Below, piece by piece: positions 44,973-53,446 of a DNA stretch of 64,000 nt (positions are counted from its first letter, which is position 1; each line of letters opens with the position of its first letter). The notes below the pieces were generated by a model, which saw nothing but the letters and a program-made list of their open reading frames with translations, did not search any database and was not told the origin of the DNA. Location of the stretch: contig NZ_CP146614.1 in assembly GCF_037094685.1 (NCBI RefSeq), positions 4,216,001 through 4,280,000 of the forward strand, written 5' to 3'. This stretch comes from Massilia sp. METH4. Lineage in GTDB: Bacteria; Pseudomonadota; Gammaproteobacteria; Burkholderiales; Burkholderiaceae_D. The position numbers were made by a program, and so were the translations under genes.

Positions 44973-45998
44973 ATGGACTTACGCGCCGGTCTGGTCATCG
45001 CCGCCATGTGCGCCGCTCTTCTCTTATCCGCCGACGCCACAGCGCAGTCGGCCACTTCGCAAGTAACGTTTGGCGGAACTATCGATACGTACATAGGACG
45101 CCAGCAGTTGGCCGGCCAGGCTTCCGCCGCCACGGTCAGCCCCAGTGGACTGACCACGTCGTTCTGGAGCATTTCAGCCGTCGAAGACCTGGGCGGCGGG
45201 TTCAAGGCGCAAGCTTTCCTGTCCGCATTCATGCAGCCCGATACGGGCAGTTCAGGGCGCTATCCCGGCGACGCGTTTTTGTCACGCCGTGCATCGGTCG
45301 GTATTGCCGGCGCCTTCGGCGAGATAAGCGTCGGCCGCATGGCATCGCCATTTTTCCTGACGATGGTGGGGTTCGATCCGTTCGCTGGCGGCTCGCTGGG
45401 TCCGATCTTCCAGCATACCTATCCAGGTGGACAGCCATTGGCGGCGCCGATGCAGGTCGGCGATTCGAGCATCAGCAACATGATAAACTATCAGACACCG
45501 GCGCTCCATGGGATCAAGCTGAATGCTTCTTACGGGTTAAGCGAGCAGGCCGGCCAAGGTGACAATGACCGCCTCGGCGCGAGCCTGACCTACACCAATG
45601 GCCCCTTGGCCGTTGCGATGGCGATGGAGCGCAACAAAGCCCAGCTTGATCCCGGCGAAACCAGGCAGGATGACGCCATGCTGGCTGCAGCCTACGACTT
45701 CGAAAGGGGCAAGGGATTCCTGCAAATAGCGAGGCACAAGAAAAATTCAATGGACATAGAGTACTGGACTTCCATGGTTGGCGCGACGGTTCCGATAGGC
45801 GCAGGCAACCTGCTGGTCGCCTGGGGAAGAACGCGCTACGAAGCTGCGGCGCTGAGAAAAAACCGCAGTAGTACGACTGTCGTGTACGACTACGTCCTGT
45901 CCCGACGAACCGACATCTATCTCGGACTGGAGAATGACCGGATCACGGGGGCGTCGGTCGGCAACAGCCTGTTCGCCGGCATGCGTCTCAGGTTTTAA
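44973..45998 (+). CDS. Gram-negative general porin (Burkholderiales type)
   Basis: A protein of 341 residues; GGAG precedes the ATG. A signal peptide (about 1-24, ending TAQS) is followed by a beta-barrel beginning VTFGGTIDTYIG, with the typical FWSISAVEDLGGGFKAQAFL strand pair and SVGIAGAFGEISVGRMASP. It ends in MRLRF, the C-terminal phenylalanine recognised by the BAM complex. It forms a trimeric outer-membrane channel. Its place next to an aromatic-acid permease suggests substrate entry. Confidence 0.93.
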   Translation: MDLRAGLVIAAMCAALLLSADATAQSATSQVTFGGTIDTYIGRQQLAGQASAATVSPSGLTTSFWSISAVEDLGGGFKAQAFLSAFMQPDTGSSGRYPGDAFLSRRASVGIAGAFGEISVGRMASPFFLTMVGFDPFAGGSLGPIFQHTYPGGQPLAAPMQVGDSSISNMINYQTPALHGIKLNASYGLSEQAGQGDNDRLGASLTYTNGPLAVAMAMERNKAQLDPGETRQDDAMLAAAYDFERGKGFLQIARHKKNSMDIEYWTSMVGATVPIGAGNLLVAWGRTRYEAAALRKNRSSTTVVYDYVLSRRTDIYLGLENDRITGASVGNSLFAGMRLRF

Positions 45999-46370
45999 CG
46001 CGCGAAAGCCTAGCACATGCGCCGGCAAGGGGGCCAGACGGTGCTATGGGAGCAGGGCCTGTTCTCTGGCGCAAATGGTTTCGCCGGGCAGGAGTCCAGC
46101 GACTTGGGCAAGCTGTTCGGTGCGCAGTGGCAGCCTGTTGGCACCAGAGCACGCTGGTGCCGGTAAGTGCGTATTTCTCTAGTCGACTTCCACTTGCACA
46201 TCCGCGTGCGCCCAGCCAGTAGATCTTCCAGCAGCTGCTCGCCCGCTGGTTGGAAATAAATTGGAAGGAGCGCCGCCAACCTGCCGGCGGTTCTTGCGCT
46301 GCCGGAACCAGACGAACCGCCACGCTGCGGTCCGTCTGCTACTGCTCTCTTCTGATGCTACAGCAGCGGC
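45999..46370. other. 372-base gap between convergent porin and fdhA
   Basis: No gene. A perfect 8-bp hairpin (GGCACCAG/CTGGTGCC, 6-base loop) at 46140-46161 may terminate the porin transcript. A smaller 6-bp hairpin (GCTCAG/CTGAGC) overlaps the end of fdhA at 46369-46386. Confidence 0.45.
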
Positions 46371-47570
46371 TCAGGCTGCGCTGAGCATGTGATGCGGGTC
46401 GATGACGAACTTCTTCGCCACGCCCGCGTCGAACTCCCCATAGCCCTGCGGTGCCTGGTCCAGGCTGATCACCTGCACGTTGACGATTTCAGCGACATTG
46501 ATGCGGTCCCACAGGATCGCCTGCATCAGCGCGCGGTTGTACTTCATCACCGGGGTCTGGCCGGTATGGAAGCTGTGCGACTTGGCCCAGCCCAGGCCCA
46601 GGCGGATCGACAGGCTGCCGCTCTTCGCGGCCGTATCGACCGCGCCCGGATCATCGGTCACGTACAGGCCCGGAATGCCGATCTTGCCTGCAGCGCGGGT
46701 GATCTCCATCAGCGAATTGAGCACCGTGGCCGGCGCTTCGTGCTGCGCGCCCGCATGGCCGTGTCCACGCGCCTCGAAACCGACGCAATCGATCGCGCAA
46801 TCGACTTCTGGCGTGCCGAGGATCTGCGCGATCTGCTCGCCCAGTGAAGCATCCTGCGACAGGTCGACAGTCTCGAAGCCCACGGCCCTGGCGTGCGCGA
46901 GGCGGGCCGGGTTGACGTCGCCGACGATCGTCACGGCCGCGCCCAGCAGGCGTGCCGAGGCCGCCGCCGCCATGCCGACAGGGCCAGCGCCGGCGATATA
47001 CACGGTGCTGCCCGGACCGACGCCTGCCGTCACCGCGCCGTGGTAGCCGGTCGGCAGGATATCGGACAGGCAAGTAAGGTCGCGGATCTTGACCATCGCC
47101 CGGTCGCGATCCGGGAACTTGAGCAGGTTGAAGTCGGCATAAGGCACCATCACGAATTCGGACTGCCCGCCGATCCAGCCGCCCATGTCGACATAGCCGT
47201 AGGCGCCGCCCGCGCGCGAGGGGTTCACGCTCAGGCACACGCCGGTATGCTGTTCCTTGCACGTGCGGCAGCGGCCGCAGGCGACGTTGAACGGCACCGA
47301 GACCAGGTCGCCGATCCGCAGCGTTTCCACGTCGCGGCCTACCTCGAGGACTTCGCCGGTAATCTCATGGCCGAGCACCAGGCCGGTCTGGGCAGTGGTA
47401 CGGCCGCGCACCATGTGCTGGTCCGAGCCGCAGATATTGGTCGATACCACGCGCAGGATCACGCCATGTTCGATCTTCCTGCCGTTCGGATCTTCCAGCT
47501 TCGGAAAGGGAATCCCCTGGACTTCGACCTTTCCCTGGCCGATATACACCACACCACGATTTTCTGCCAT
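46371..47570 (-). CDS. fdhA: Glutathione-independent formaldehyde dehydrogenase
   Basis: A protein of 399 residues from the ATG at 47570, with AGGAG six bases upstream; ATGs further up are too close to that site. It is a zinc medium-chain dehydrogenase: catalytic zinc site Cys47 (NICGSDQH), His68 and Glu69 (LGHEITGEV), structural zinc Cys98, Cys101, Cys104 and Cys112, and nucleotide-binding IAGAGPVGMAAAASA. Length and the MVRGRTTAQTGLVLGHE segment match Pseudomonas putida FdhA, which oxidises formaldehyde to formate with NAD+ and no glutathione. Its presence among Rieske demethylases strongly suggests removal of formaldehyde from O- or N-demethylation. Confidence 0.93.
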   Translation of the reverse strand: MAENRGVVYIGQGKVEVQGIPFPKLEDPNGRKIEHGVILRVVSTNICGSDQHMVRGRTTAQTGLVLGHEITGEVLEVGRDVETLRIGDLVSVPFNVACGRCRTCKEQHTGVCLSVNPSRAGGAYGYVDMGGWIGGQSEFVMVPYADFNLLKFPDRDRAMVKIRDLTCLSDILPTGYHGAVTAGVGPGSTVYIAGAGPVGMAAAASARLLGAAVTIVGDVNPARLAHARAVGFETVDLSQDASLGEQIAQILGTPEVDCAIDCVGFEARGHGHAGAQHEAPATVLNSLMEITRAAGKIGIPGLYVTDDPGAVDTAAKSGSLSIRLGLGWAKSHSFHTGQTPVMKYNRALMQAILWDRINVAEIVNVQVISLDQAPQGYGEFDAGVAKKFVIDPHHMLSAA

Positions 47571-47666
47571 CTTCATCTCCTGTTTGTATTGCTGGGTGGC
47601 GACGGCTTTCACGATGTTGTCGTCAAGGCCGCCAATGCTTCAAAATTCGTTAGCAAACTTTGCCAT

Positions 47667-48434
47667 TCACTGCAAGGGCCGGCCGCCATCGACCGGAATC
47701 ACGGCACCGGTAGTGAATGGCAGGTGGGTCGTCAGTGCCACGACCGCAAGCGCGACCTCGCGCGGATCGGCCAGGCGTTGCAGGGGTGTGCGCCGGGCCT
47801 GCTCGTCATGCCATTCGGGGGCCATCGACTTGACGAAATCGGTATCGGACAAACCCGGCGACACCGACACCACGCGTATTGCCGGTGCCAGCGCACGTGC
47901 CAGCGATTTCGTCATGTTGTCGACCGCCGCCTTGGAGGCGCAGTACATCACGTTGCTGCCCATGGCGGTGACTGCGGCGATCGACGAAACGTTCACCACC
48001 AGTCCGTCGCCGCCGGCGGCGAGCAGTGGGCGCAGCGCGCGAACCGCGGCGAATGGTCCGCGCACGTTGGTGGCCAGCACGCTGTCGATCAACCCATCAT
48101 CGAGGCCGTCCAGGTCCGCATGTGCCACGAAGCTGGTAGTGCCCGCGCAGTTGACCAGGATGTCGCAGCGCCCATAACGCTCGCCGATGGCCGTTGCCAG
48201 GCGGTGCAGGGCGGCGCTGTCCGTCACCGGCGCGGGCAGGGCGGCGTGCCTGGCCCTGGCGGTCGGCAGGCTGGCCGCCAGGGCCAGGGCGCGTTCGGCA
48301 GATCTGTTGTAGCCAACCACCACCGTGGCTCCATGACGCGCCAATTCCGTGCATATGGCCGCACCGATCCCGCCAGCTCCACCAGTCACCAGGGCGACTT
48401 TGCAGTACAGCGGCGATGTCACATGGTCATTCAT
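47667..48434 (-). CDS. Short-chain dehydrogenase/reductase
   Basis: A protein of 255 residues. Classical SDR: cofactor motif [17 protein letters not shown], the structural NCAGTT, catalytic Ser in [12 protein letters not shown] and YxxxK in [10 protein letters not shown]. The C-terminal [11 protein letters not shown] closes the fold. NAD(P)-dependent oxidation or reduction of an alcohol or keto group in the cytosol. Its start overlaps the stop of the HisD-like gene by 8 bases, and fdhA follows 96 bases downstream, so the three are probably one operon divergent from the DUF1302 operon. Confidence 0.94.
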   Translation of the reverse strand: MNDHVTSPLYCKVALVTGGAGGIGAAICTELARHGATVVVGYNRSAERALALAASLPTARARHAALPAPVTDSAALHRLATAIGERYGRCDILVNCAGTTSFVAHADLDGLDDGLIDSVLATNVRGPFAAVRALRPLLAAGGDGLVVNVSSIAAVTAMGSNVMYCASKAAVDNMTKSLARALAPAIRVVSVSPGLSDTDFVKSMAPEWHDEQARRTPLQRLADPREVALAVVALTTHLPFTTGAVIPVDGGRPLQ

Positions 48435-49719
48435 GCTGGCTAGCCTTTGCGAATCGGCGCAGGCGAATGTCGGCCTGTTCCTTGTGGCCCGAGAATTGTT
48501 CCAGCGCGCACAGGCGTGAGCAGTATTCGCCCACGATCACCGACGCTTCATCGGTCAGGATGCGCTGATAGGTATGGGTCTTGATGAACTTGCCGACCCA
48601 CAGCCCGCCCGTGTAGCGCCCTGCGCGCATGGTCGGCAGCGTATGATTCGTGCCGATCACCTTGTCGCCGTACGAAACATTGGTCCGGTGGCCCAGGAAC
48701 AGGCCCCCATAGTTGGTCATTCGCGCCAGGAACCAGTCCGGATCATCTGTCATTACCTGCACGTGCTCGGAACAGATGCGCTCGGATTCCTGCAGCATTT
48801 CCTCTTTCGTCTCACACAGGATGATTTCGCCGTAGTCGCGCCACGACACGCTGGCGATCGGTGCGGTGTCCAGGCGCGCCAGCACGGCCTCGATGGCGGC
48901 CGGCAGCTCCTCGGCGATCTTGCGACTCGTCGTCACGCAATAGGCGGGGGATGTTGGACCATGCTCGGCCTGGCCGAGCAGGTCGACCGCCACCAGTTCT
49001 GCGTCGACGGTGTCGTCGCAAATCACCATCGTCTCGGTCGGGCCGGCGAACAGGTCGATGCCAACGCGGCCGAACAGCTGGCGCTTGGCTTCGGCAACAT
49101 AGGCGTTACCGGGACCGACGATCATGTCGACAGGGGCAATGTTCTCGGTGCCGATCGCCATCGCCGCCACGCCCTGCACGCCACCGATCACATAGATTTC
49201 GTCAGCACCGGCCAATGCCATCGCCGCCACGATTTCGGGGGAAGGCTTGCCGCCAAACGGCGGCGCGCAGGCAATCACGCGCTTGACGCCGGCGACCTTG
49301 GCCGTCAGCACGCTCATGTGGGCCGAGGCCAGCAGCGGGTATTTGCCACCCGGGATATAGCAGCCGACCGAATTGACCGGAATATTCTTGTGGCCCAGAA
49401 TCACGCCGGGCAGCGTTTCCACCTCGATGTCGTGCAGCGCAGCCAGTTGGGCCTCGGCAAAGTTGCGGATCTGGGTCTGGGCAAACTTGATGTCTTCCAG
49501 GGCCTGCGGCGAGAGGGCATCGATGCACGCCTGGACTTCCTCCTGGCTCAGCCGCAGCGATGGCGGATTCCACTTGTCGAATTGGTCCGAGTATCTGCGC
49601 ACTGCCTGTTCGCCATGCCGCTCGATGTCGGCCAGGATCTTTGCGACCGTGCTGCGTACCTCGTTGTCGAGCTCGGCCTTGGCTTTGACCGGTTTACCTT
49701 TTTTTAGGTAGGAAATCAC
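48427..49719 (-). CDS. Histidinol-dehydrogenase-like alcohol dehydrogenase
   Basis: A protein of 430 residues from the GTG at 49719 with GGAG about 8 bases upstream. HisD-fold motifs are kept: [28 protein letters not shown], zinc-site Gln/His in [12 protein letters not shown], the catalytic SEHVQV, and [13 protein letters not shown] with the later Asp/His region. No histidine biosynthesis gene is near, and members of this branch (for example HpsN, sulfopropanediol dehydrogenase) oxidise primary alcohols to carboxylates in two NAD+ steps. I infer a catabolic role on an alcohol intermediate. It leads the minus-strand operon. Confidence 0.9.
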   Translation of the reverse strand: MISYLKKGKPVKAKAELDNEVRSTVAKILADIERHGEQAVRRYSDQFDKWNPPSLRLSQEEVQACIDALSPQALEDIKFAQTQIRNFAEAQLAALHDIEVETLPGVILGHKNIPVNSVGCYIPGGKYPLLASAHMSVLTAKVAGVKRVIACAPPFGGKPSPEIVAAMALAGADEIYVIGGVQGVAAMAIGTENIAPVDMIVGPGNAYVAEAKRQLFGRVGIDLFAGPTETMVICDDTVDAELVAVDLLGQAEHGPTSPAYCVTTSRKIAEELPAAIEAVLARLDTAPIASVSWRDYGEIILCETKEEMLQESERICSEHVQVMTDDPDWFLARMTNYGGLFLGHRTNVSYGDKVIGTNHTLPTMRAGRYTGGLWVGKFIKTHTYQRILTDEASVIVGEYCSRLCALEQFSGHKEQADIRLRRFAKASQHE

Positions 49720-49856
49720 CGCTTGTCTCCTGATGTCGGGTTGGTCTGGGTTGTCGACAGGCCATCCGATTACCGGGGCCGACGACCTGTCGAATCCGGC
49801 ATGCCCCTGCATGCGTTCGAGGGACTCCATTGTTGAAGATGTCTGCAGGGATATTA

Positions 49857-49871
49857 ATCAAGCTGGGCGAT
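49857..49871. promoter_or_regulatory. NodD-box-like site in the divergent promoter
   Basis: ATCAAGCTGGGCGAT has the ATC-N9-GAT core, extended to AATC...GATT arms. It is about 140 bases upstream of the HisD-like gene and 250 upstream of the leader ORF, so it could serve both operons. It is the same pattern as the site at 39796. Confidence 0.5.
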
Positions 49872-50107
49872 TCGCAATAACCGTTTATAACGTTTTGAAC
49901 TATCGTGAACTCCGGTAGAAATGCCGCCATGCGGATTTCCGTCGCAGGCAGCGTACGCGTCGCCAGGGTGGGTTCAGGAATCCGAAAGGTATGGCTAAAT
50001 CCGGTAGGTTGAACCGGGATAAACGGTTTTTGGTGTAGTTCCCCCAGCGCTATGATCGTCTCGACAAAAACGAGCTTCGCCAGGAGCCGGACATAAGGAG
50101 ACCAGTC

Positions 50108-50176
50108 ATGCCCCATTACCACCACATCGTCGCGTCAACCCCCGTCCGCGTTCGAGAGTCGACGGTAGCCGCCTGA
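50108..50176 (+). CDS. Candidate 22-residue leader peptide
   Basis: An ATG with a strong AAGGAG seven bases upstream opens a 22-codon frame beginning MPHYHHIVAS and ending STVAA. Its stop codon overlaps the right arm of a perfect 8-bp hairpin, and the DUF1302 gene starts 167 bases later. Such a layout suits a translation-coupled attenuator. It carries no signal peptide. Coding potential cannot be proven from one sequence. Confidence 0.4.
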   Translation: MPHYHHIVASTPVRVRESTVAA

Positions 50177-50182
50177 CTCTCG
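50153..50182. repeat. Hairpin overlapping the leader stop codon
   Basis: Arms CGAGAGTC (50153-50160) and GACTCTCG (50175-50182) with a 14-base loop. Ribosomes finishing the 22-codon leader would occupy both arms, so leader translation could control folding. Confidence 0.5.
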
Positions 50183-50343
50183 AGGCGAACCGGCCTGTTG
50201 CCAGTGCGGCGGCAACGGCGGTCAGTTCCATAAAGCAGCTTTTTTACACTGCGCCTGCGCCAGGCAGGTGCCCGCTCGGCTGCGCGCTGTGCACGCAGCT
50301 TTCATAAAAAAAACTGGCCGGACAGGCCAAACTGGAGACAACA

Positions 50344-52023
50344 ATGCATAGCAAAAGGGCGCCGGCCGATACGCCGCGCATGAACGTAGCGAGGCCACTG
50401 CTGCTGGCCTCGATGATGGCCCAGGTGTTCGCCGTACCGTTCGCGCATGGCGGCGAGATCGAGACGTCCGTTCCGGATCTCAAGATACGCTGGGACAACA
50501 CGGTCAAGTACAGTGCCGCCTTCCGGGTCAAGGATCCGTCCGACCAATTCAAGGCCGATCCGAACCAGGATGACGGCACGCGCAATTTCGATCGCGGCCT
50601 GGTCTCGAACCGGCTCGACCTGCTGTCCGAATTCGACGCCACCTACAATAACTTCGGTCTGCGCCTGAGCGGTGCCGCCTGGTACGACACCGAATACACC
50701 GGTACCAACGACAACGACAGCGCGCCGGGCACGGGCAATGCCTTCGGCGTCGCGTACAACCGCTTTTCGGCCGGTACACGCAAGGTCAATGGCCGCGACG
50801 TGGAGTTGCTGGACGCTTTTGTTTCCGCCCGCTTCGAGCCCGGCGGCACGCCGGTCACGGTGCGCGTCGGTCGCCATGCGCTGCTGTGGGGCGAGAGCAT
50901 GTTTTTCGGCAGCAATGGCATTGCCGCCGGTCAGGCGCCGACGGACGTCAGCAAGGCCCTGTCCGTGCCGAACCTGCGCTTTAACGAACTGATTCGCCCG
51001 GACAACCAGGTGTCGGGCCAGGTCCAGATCAGCCCGACTCTCGCGCTGGCCGGCTACTACAAGCTTGGCTGGGAGGGTAATCGCATGCCCGGCACGGGCA
51101 GCTACTTCGCCGGTGTCGCCACCGATTTCGTGTTGCCCGGATCCGACATGCTGTACATACCTGGCGCCGGTACCGCGGCTTTCCTCGGCCGTGCCCGCGA
51201 CATGGAGCCTGGCGACTCGGGGCAGGGTGGCCTGCAACTGAAATATCGCCCCGAGAACAGCGACGTCGACTTCGGTTTCTACGCGCTGCAATACAACGAA
51301 CGCGGCTTCCAGGTCCTCCTCAAGCCGGGGTACTTCAGCGCGCCGCCGATAGCGCCAAACCAGGTGGGCGAGTACCAGCTGGTCTATCACAAGCACGTGC
51401 GCACCTTTGGGCTCAGCGCGAGCACGTCGGTCGGCAACGTGAATTTTGCCGGCGAAGTCTCGGTGCACCGCAATCTAGGCCTGCAAAGCACGGCGCAGGT
51501 CGACCTCGGCGGCACCAGCGACAACGACAAGAATCCGCTATACGCGGTGGGCAATTCGGTGCAGGCACAGTTCTCGTGGATCGCGTCGCTGGGGCCGAGC
51601 TTCATCGCTGCCGAGGCGAGCTGGGTCGGCGAAGTTGCATGGAACCGTCGAACCAGTATCACGAAGAACGCCGCTGCGCTCGATCCCAACTCCACGCGCA
51701 GCGCGTGGTCGCTGCGCACGATATACGAGCCGAGCTACCGCCAGGTCCGGCCGGGACTGGACATTAGCGTCCCGGTCGGCCTCGGATACTCGCCAAGTGG
51801 CCGTTCCAGCGTCGTGGGTGCCTTCAGCACGCCGCGCAGCGGCGATGTCAATGTCGGCATCAATGGTACGTACCTGGATGCATGGCGCATCGGCTTGAGC
51901 TATACGCACTATTTCGGCAGCGCCAATACCTTCCTGGTACCGATCTCGCTGGCCAACCAGACCTACGGACAAGGCCTGAAGGACCGCGACTATATCGCGC
52001 TGTCCGTGCGACGCACTTTCTAA
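50344..52023 (+). CDS. DUF1302 outer-membrane protein
   Basis: A protein of 559 residues with GGAG before the ATG. A signal peptide spans about 1-36. The body is a beta-rich barrel with DUF1302 features: LKIRWDNTVKYSAAFRVKD near the mature start, RVGRHALLWGESMFFG, a SGQVQISPTLALAGYYKL segment, and a terminal phenylalanine (SVRRTF). These proteins are predicted outer-membrane channels and nearly always precede a DUF1329 gene in operons for steroid, terpenoid or other hydrophobic aromatic breakdown. It would move a hydrophobic substrate or product across the outer membrane together with the following three genes. Confidence 0.9.
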   Translation: MHSKRAPADTPRMNVARPLLLASMMAQVFAVPFAHGGEIETSVPDLKIRWDNTVKYSAAFRVKDPSDQFKADPNQDDGTRNFDRGLVSNRLDLLSEFDATYNNFGLRLSGAAWYDTEYTGTNDNDSAPGTGNAFGVAYNRFSAGTRKVNGRDVELLDAFVSARFEPGGTPVTVRVGRHALLWGESMFFGSNGIAAGQAPTDVSKALSVPNLRFNELIRPDNQVSGQVQISPTLALAGYYKLGWEGNRMPGTGSYFAGVATDFVLPGSDMLYIPGAGTAAFLGRARDMEPGDSGQGGLQLKYRPENSDVDFGFYALQYNERGFQVLLKPGYFSAPPIAPNQVGEYQLVYHKHVRTFGLSASTSVGNVNFAGEVSVHRNLGLQSTAQVDLGGTSDNDKNPLYAVGNSVQAQFSWIASLGPSFIAAEASWVGEVAWNRRTSITKNAAALDPNSTRSAWSLRTIYEPSYRQVRPGLDISVPVGLGYSPSGRSSVVGAFSTPRSGDVNVGINGTYLDAWRIGLSYTHYFGSANTFLVPISLANQTYGQGLKDRDYIALSVRRTF

Positions 52024-52041
52024 AGTAACGAGGAGACCATC

Positions 52042-53394
52042 ATGACCTACGAGACCACCAAGACCATTGCGGCCATCTGCGGCGCGCTCCTGCTGGGGAC
52101 TGCCGCGCATGCGGCCACCCCGGAGGAGGCCGCTCAACTGAAGGCGACGCTGACGCCGCTCGGCGGCGAACGCGCCGGAAACAAGGATGGCACCATCCCG
52201 GCCTGGGACGGCGGCTTCACCAAAGCGATGCCCGGCTTTGCCAATGGCGGCAAGCGCGGCGACCCGTTTGCCAGCGAAAAGCCGCTGTACACCATCACTG
52301 CCAAGAATGCCGCGCAATATGCGGACAAGCTTTCCGATGGCGTGAAGGAGATGCTGAGGAAGTATCCCGACACCTATCGCCTCGACATCTACCCGACCCA
52401 TCGCACCGCTGCCGCGCCCCAGTGGGTCTACGACAATACGGCCAGGAACGCGGTCAATGGCAAGCTGAACGGTCAAACCCCGGAAGGCATCTACGGCGGC
52501 ATTCCGTTCCCGATCCCGAAGAGCGGCGCGGAAGCGATGTGGAACCACTCGCTGCGCTGGCGAGGTACGGACTGGCATGCCGATTTCCGTGGCATCCAGG
52601 TCACGGCAGATGGCAAGCCGGTCGTGACCGTCGATGGCCGCGGGGACTTCCAGATGCCGTACTACAGCAAGGACGGCGACGCCGCCGCGTTCAACGGCGA
52701 GTACTGGCTGATCCGCCTGGTCAACGCCGGCCCGCCAATCCGTGCCGGCGAAGCGATCCTCGGCCGTGAGAACCTGAAGGCCGAAAAGAGCCAGGCGTGG
52801 GTTTACCTCACCGGGCAGCGCCGCGTCAGGAAGCTTCCCGTCGCCTGCTGCGACACCCCGACTCCGGCCACGGCCGGCATCATGTCCTTCGACGAGGTCG
52901 ATGTCTTCACCGGGCGCCTCGACCGCTTCGACTGGAAGCTGGTCGGGAAGAAGGAGATGTATATCCCTTATAACGCCAACAAGATGCTGCAGCCCAAAAT
53001 CGCGGACCTGCTTGGCAAGAACCACCTGAACCCGGACTACATCCGCTGGGAGCTGCACCGCGTCTGGGTGGTCGAGGCCAGCCTAGCACCCGGCAAGCGC
53101 CACCAGGCGCCAAAGGGCCGCTACTACCTCGACGAGGATACCTGGACCGCCGTGCTTGGCGACCGCTGGGATGCCAACGGCCAGCTATGGAAAACCATGT
53201 TCGCCAACCCGATCGTCATGCCGGACCTGCCGGCCACCGCCCCGCCGCAGCAGTTCGGTTTCTACGACCTCGTGTCGGGCGCCTGGTACGTGAATGGGGT
53301 GATGAACGAGAAAGCCGAGCAGTACAAGGTCATGCCCCGCTATGGCAACACCGTATTCACACCGGAAGCCATGGCAGGCGAAGGGCAGCGCTGA
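52042..53394 (+). CDS. DUF1329 periplasmic protein
   Basis: A protein of 450 residues with GAGGAG before the ATG. A signal peptide ends near residue 26 (TAAHAAT). The family signature is evident: GGERAGNKDGTIPAWDGG, later YRLDIYPTHRTAAAP, GGIPFPIPKSGAEAMWNH and RRVRKLP. DUF1329 is predicted to have a LolA/LolB-like lipid-carrier fold, so it may ferry hydrophobic molecules through the periplasm between the DUF1302 barrel and the MMPL pump. It is 18 bases from the DUF1302 stop. Confidence 0.93.
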   Translation: MTYETTKTIAAICGALLLGTAAHAATPEEAAQLKATLTPLGGERAGNKDGTIPAWDGGFTKAMPGFANGGKRGDPFASEKPLYTITAKNAAQYADKLSDGVKEMLRKYPDTYRLDIYPTHRTAAAPQWVYDNTARNAVNGKLNGQTPEGIYGGIPFPIPKSGAEAMWNHSLRWRGTDWHADFRGIQVTADGKPVVTVDGRGDFQMPYYSKDGDAAAFNGEYWLIRLVNAGPPIRAGEAILGRENLKAEKSQAWVYLTGQRRVRKLPVACCDTPTPATAGIMSFDEVDVFTGRLDRFDWKLVGKKEMYIPYNANKMLQPKIADLLGKNHLNPDYIRWELHRVWVVEASLAPGKRHQAPKGRYYLDEDTWTAVLGDRWDANGQLWKTMFANPIVMPDLPATAPPQQFGFYDLVSGAWYVNGVMNEKAEQYKVMPRYGNTVFTPEAMAGEGQR

Positions 53395-53446
53395 CGGGTC
53401 GTCGCAGACCGGGGCTGGCCATGCCTGGCCCCGTCAAGGAGCAAAC

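Larger units (their letters stand above)
49720..50343. other. 624-base divergent promoter region
   Basis: It separates the HisD/SDR/FdhA operon from the DUF1302-led operon. It contains the NodD-box-like site at 49857, an inverted repeat AACCG-N7-CGGTT at 50012-50028, and a short coding leader with its own ribosome site at 50108-50176 whose end overlaps a hairpin. I found no convincing sigma-54 site. Confidence 0.55.

Noticed and set aside
46893-48443. Plus-strand frame of 516 codons over fdhA and the SDR
   Set aside because: It is a shadow of the two minus-strand dehydrogenase genes, which carry full catalytic motifs.
50012-50028. AACCG-N7-CGGTT inverted repeat as a member of the TetR operator family
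   Set aside because: Spacing is similar but the arms differ from AAACTG/CAGTTT, and no linked regulator is known.
51538-53058. Antisense frame of 506 codons across DUF1302/DUF1329
   Set aside because: The plus-strand genes have signal peptides and family motifs; the antisense frame has none.
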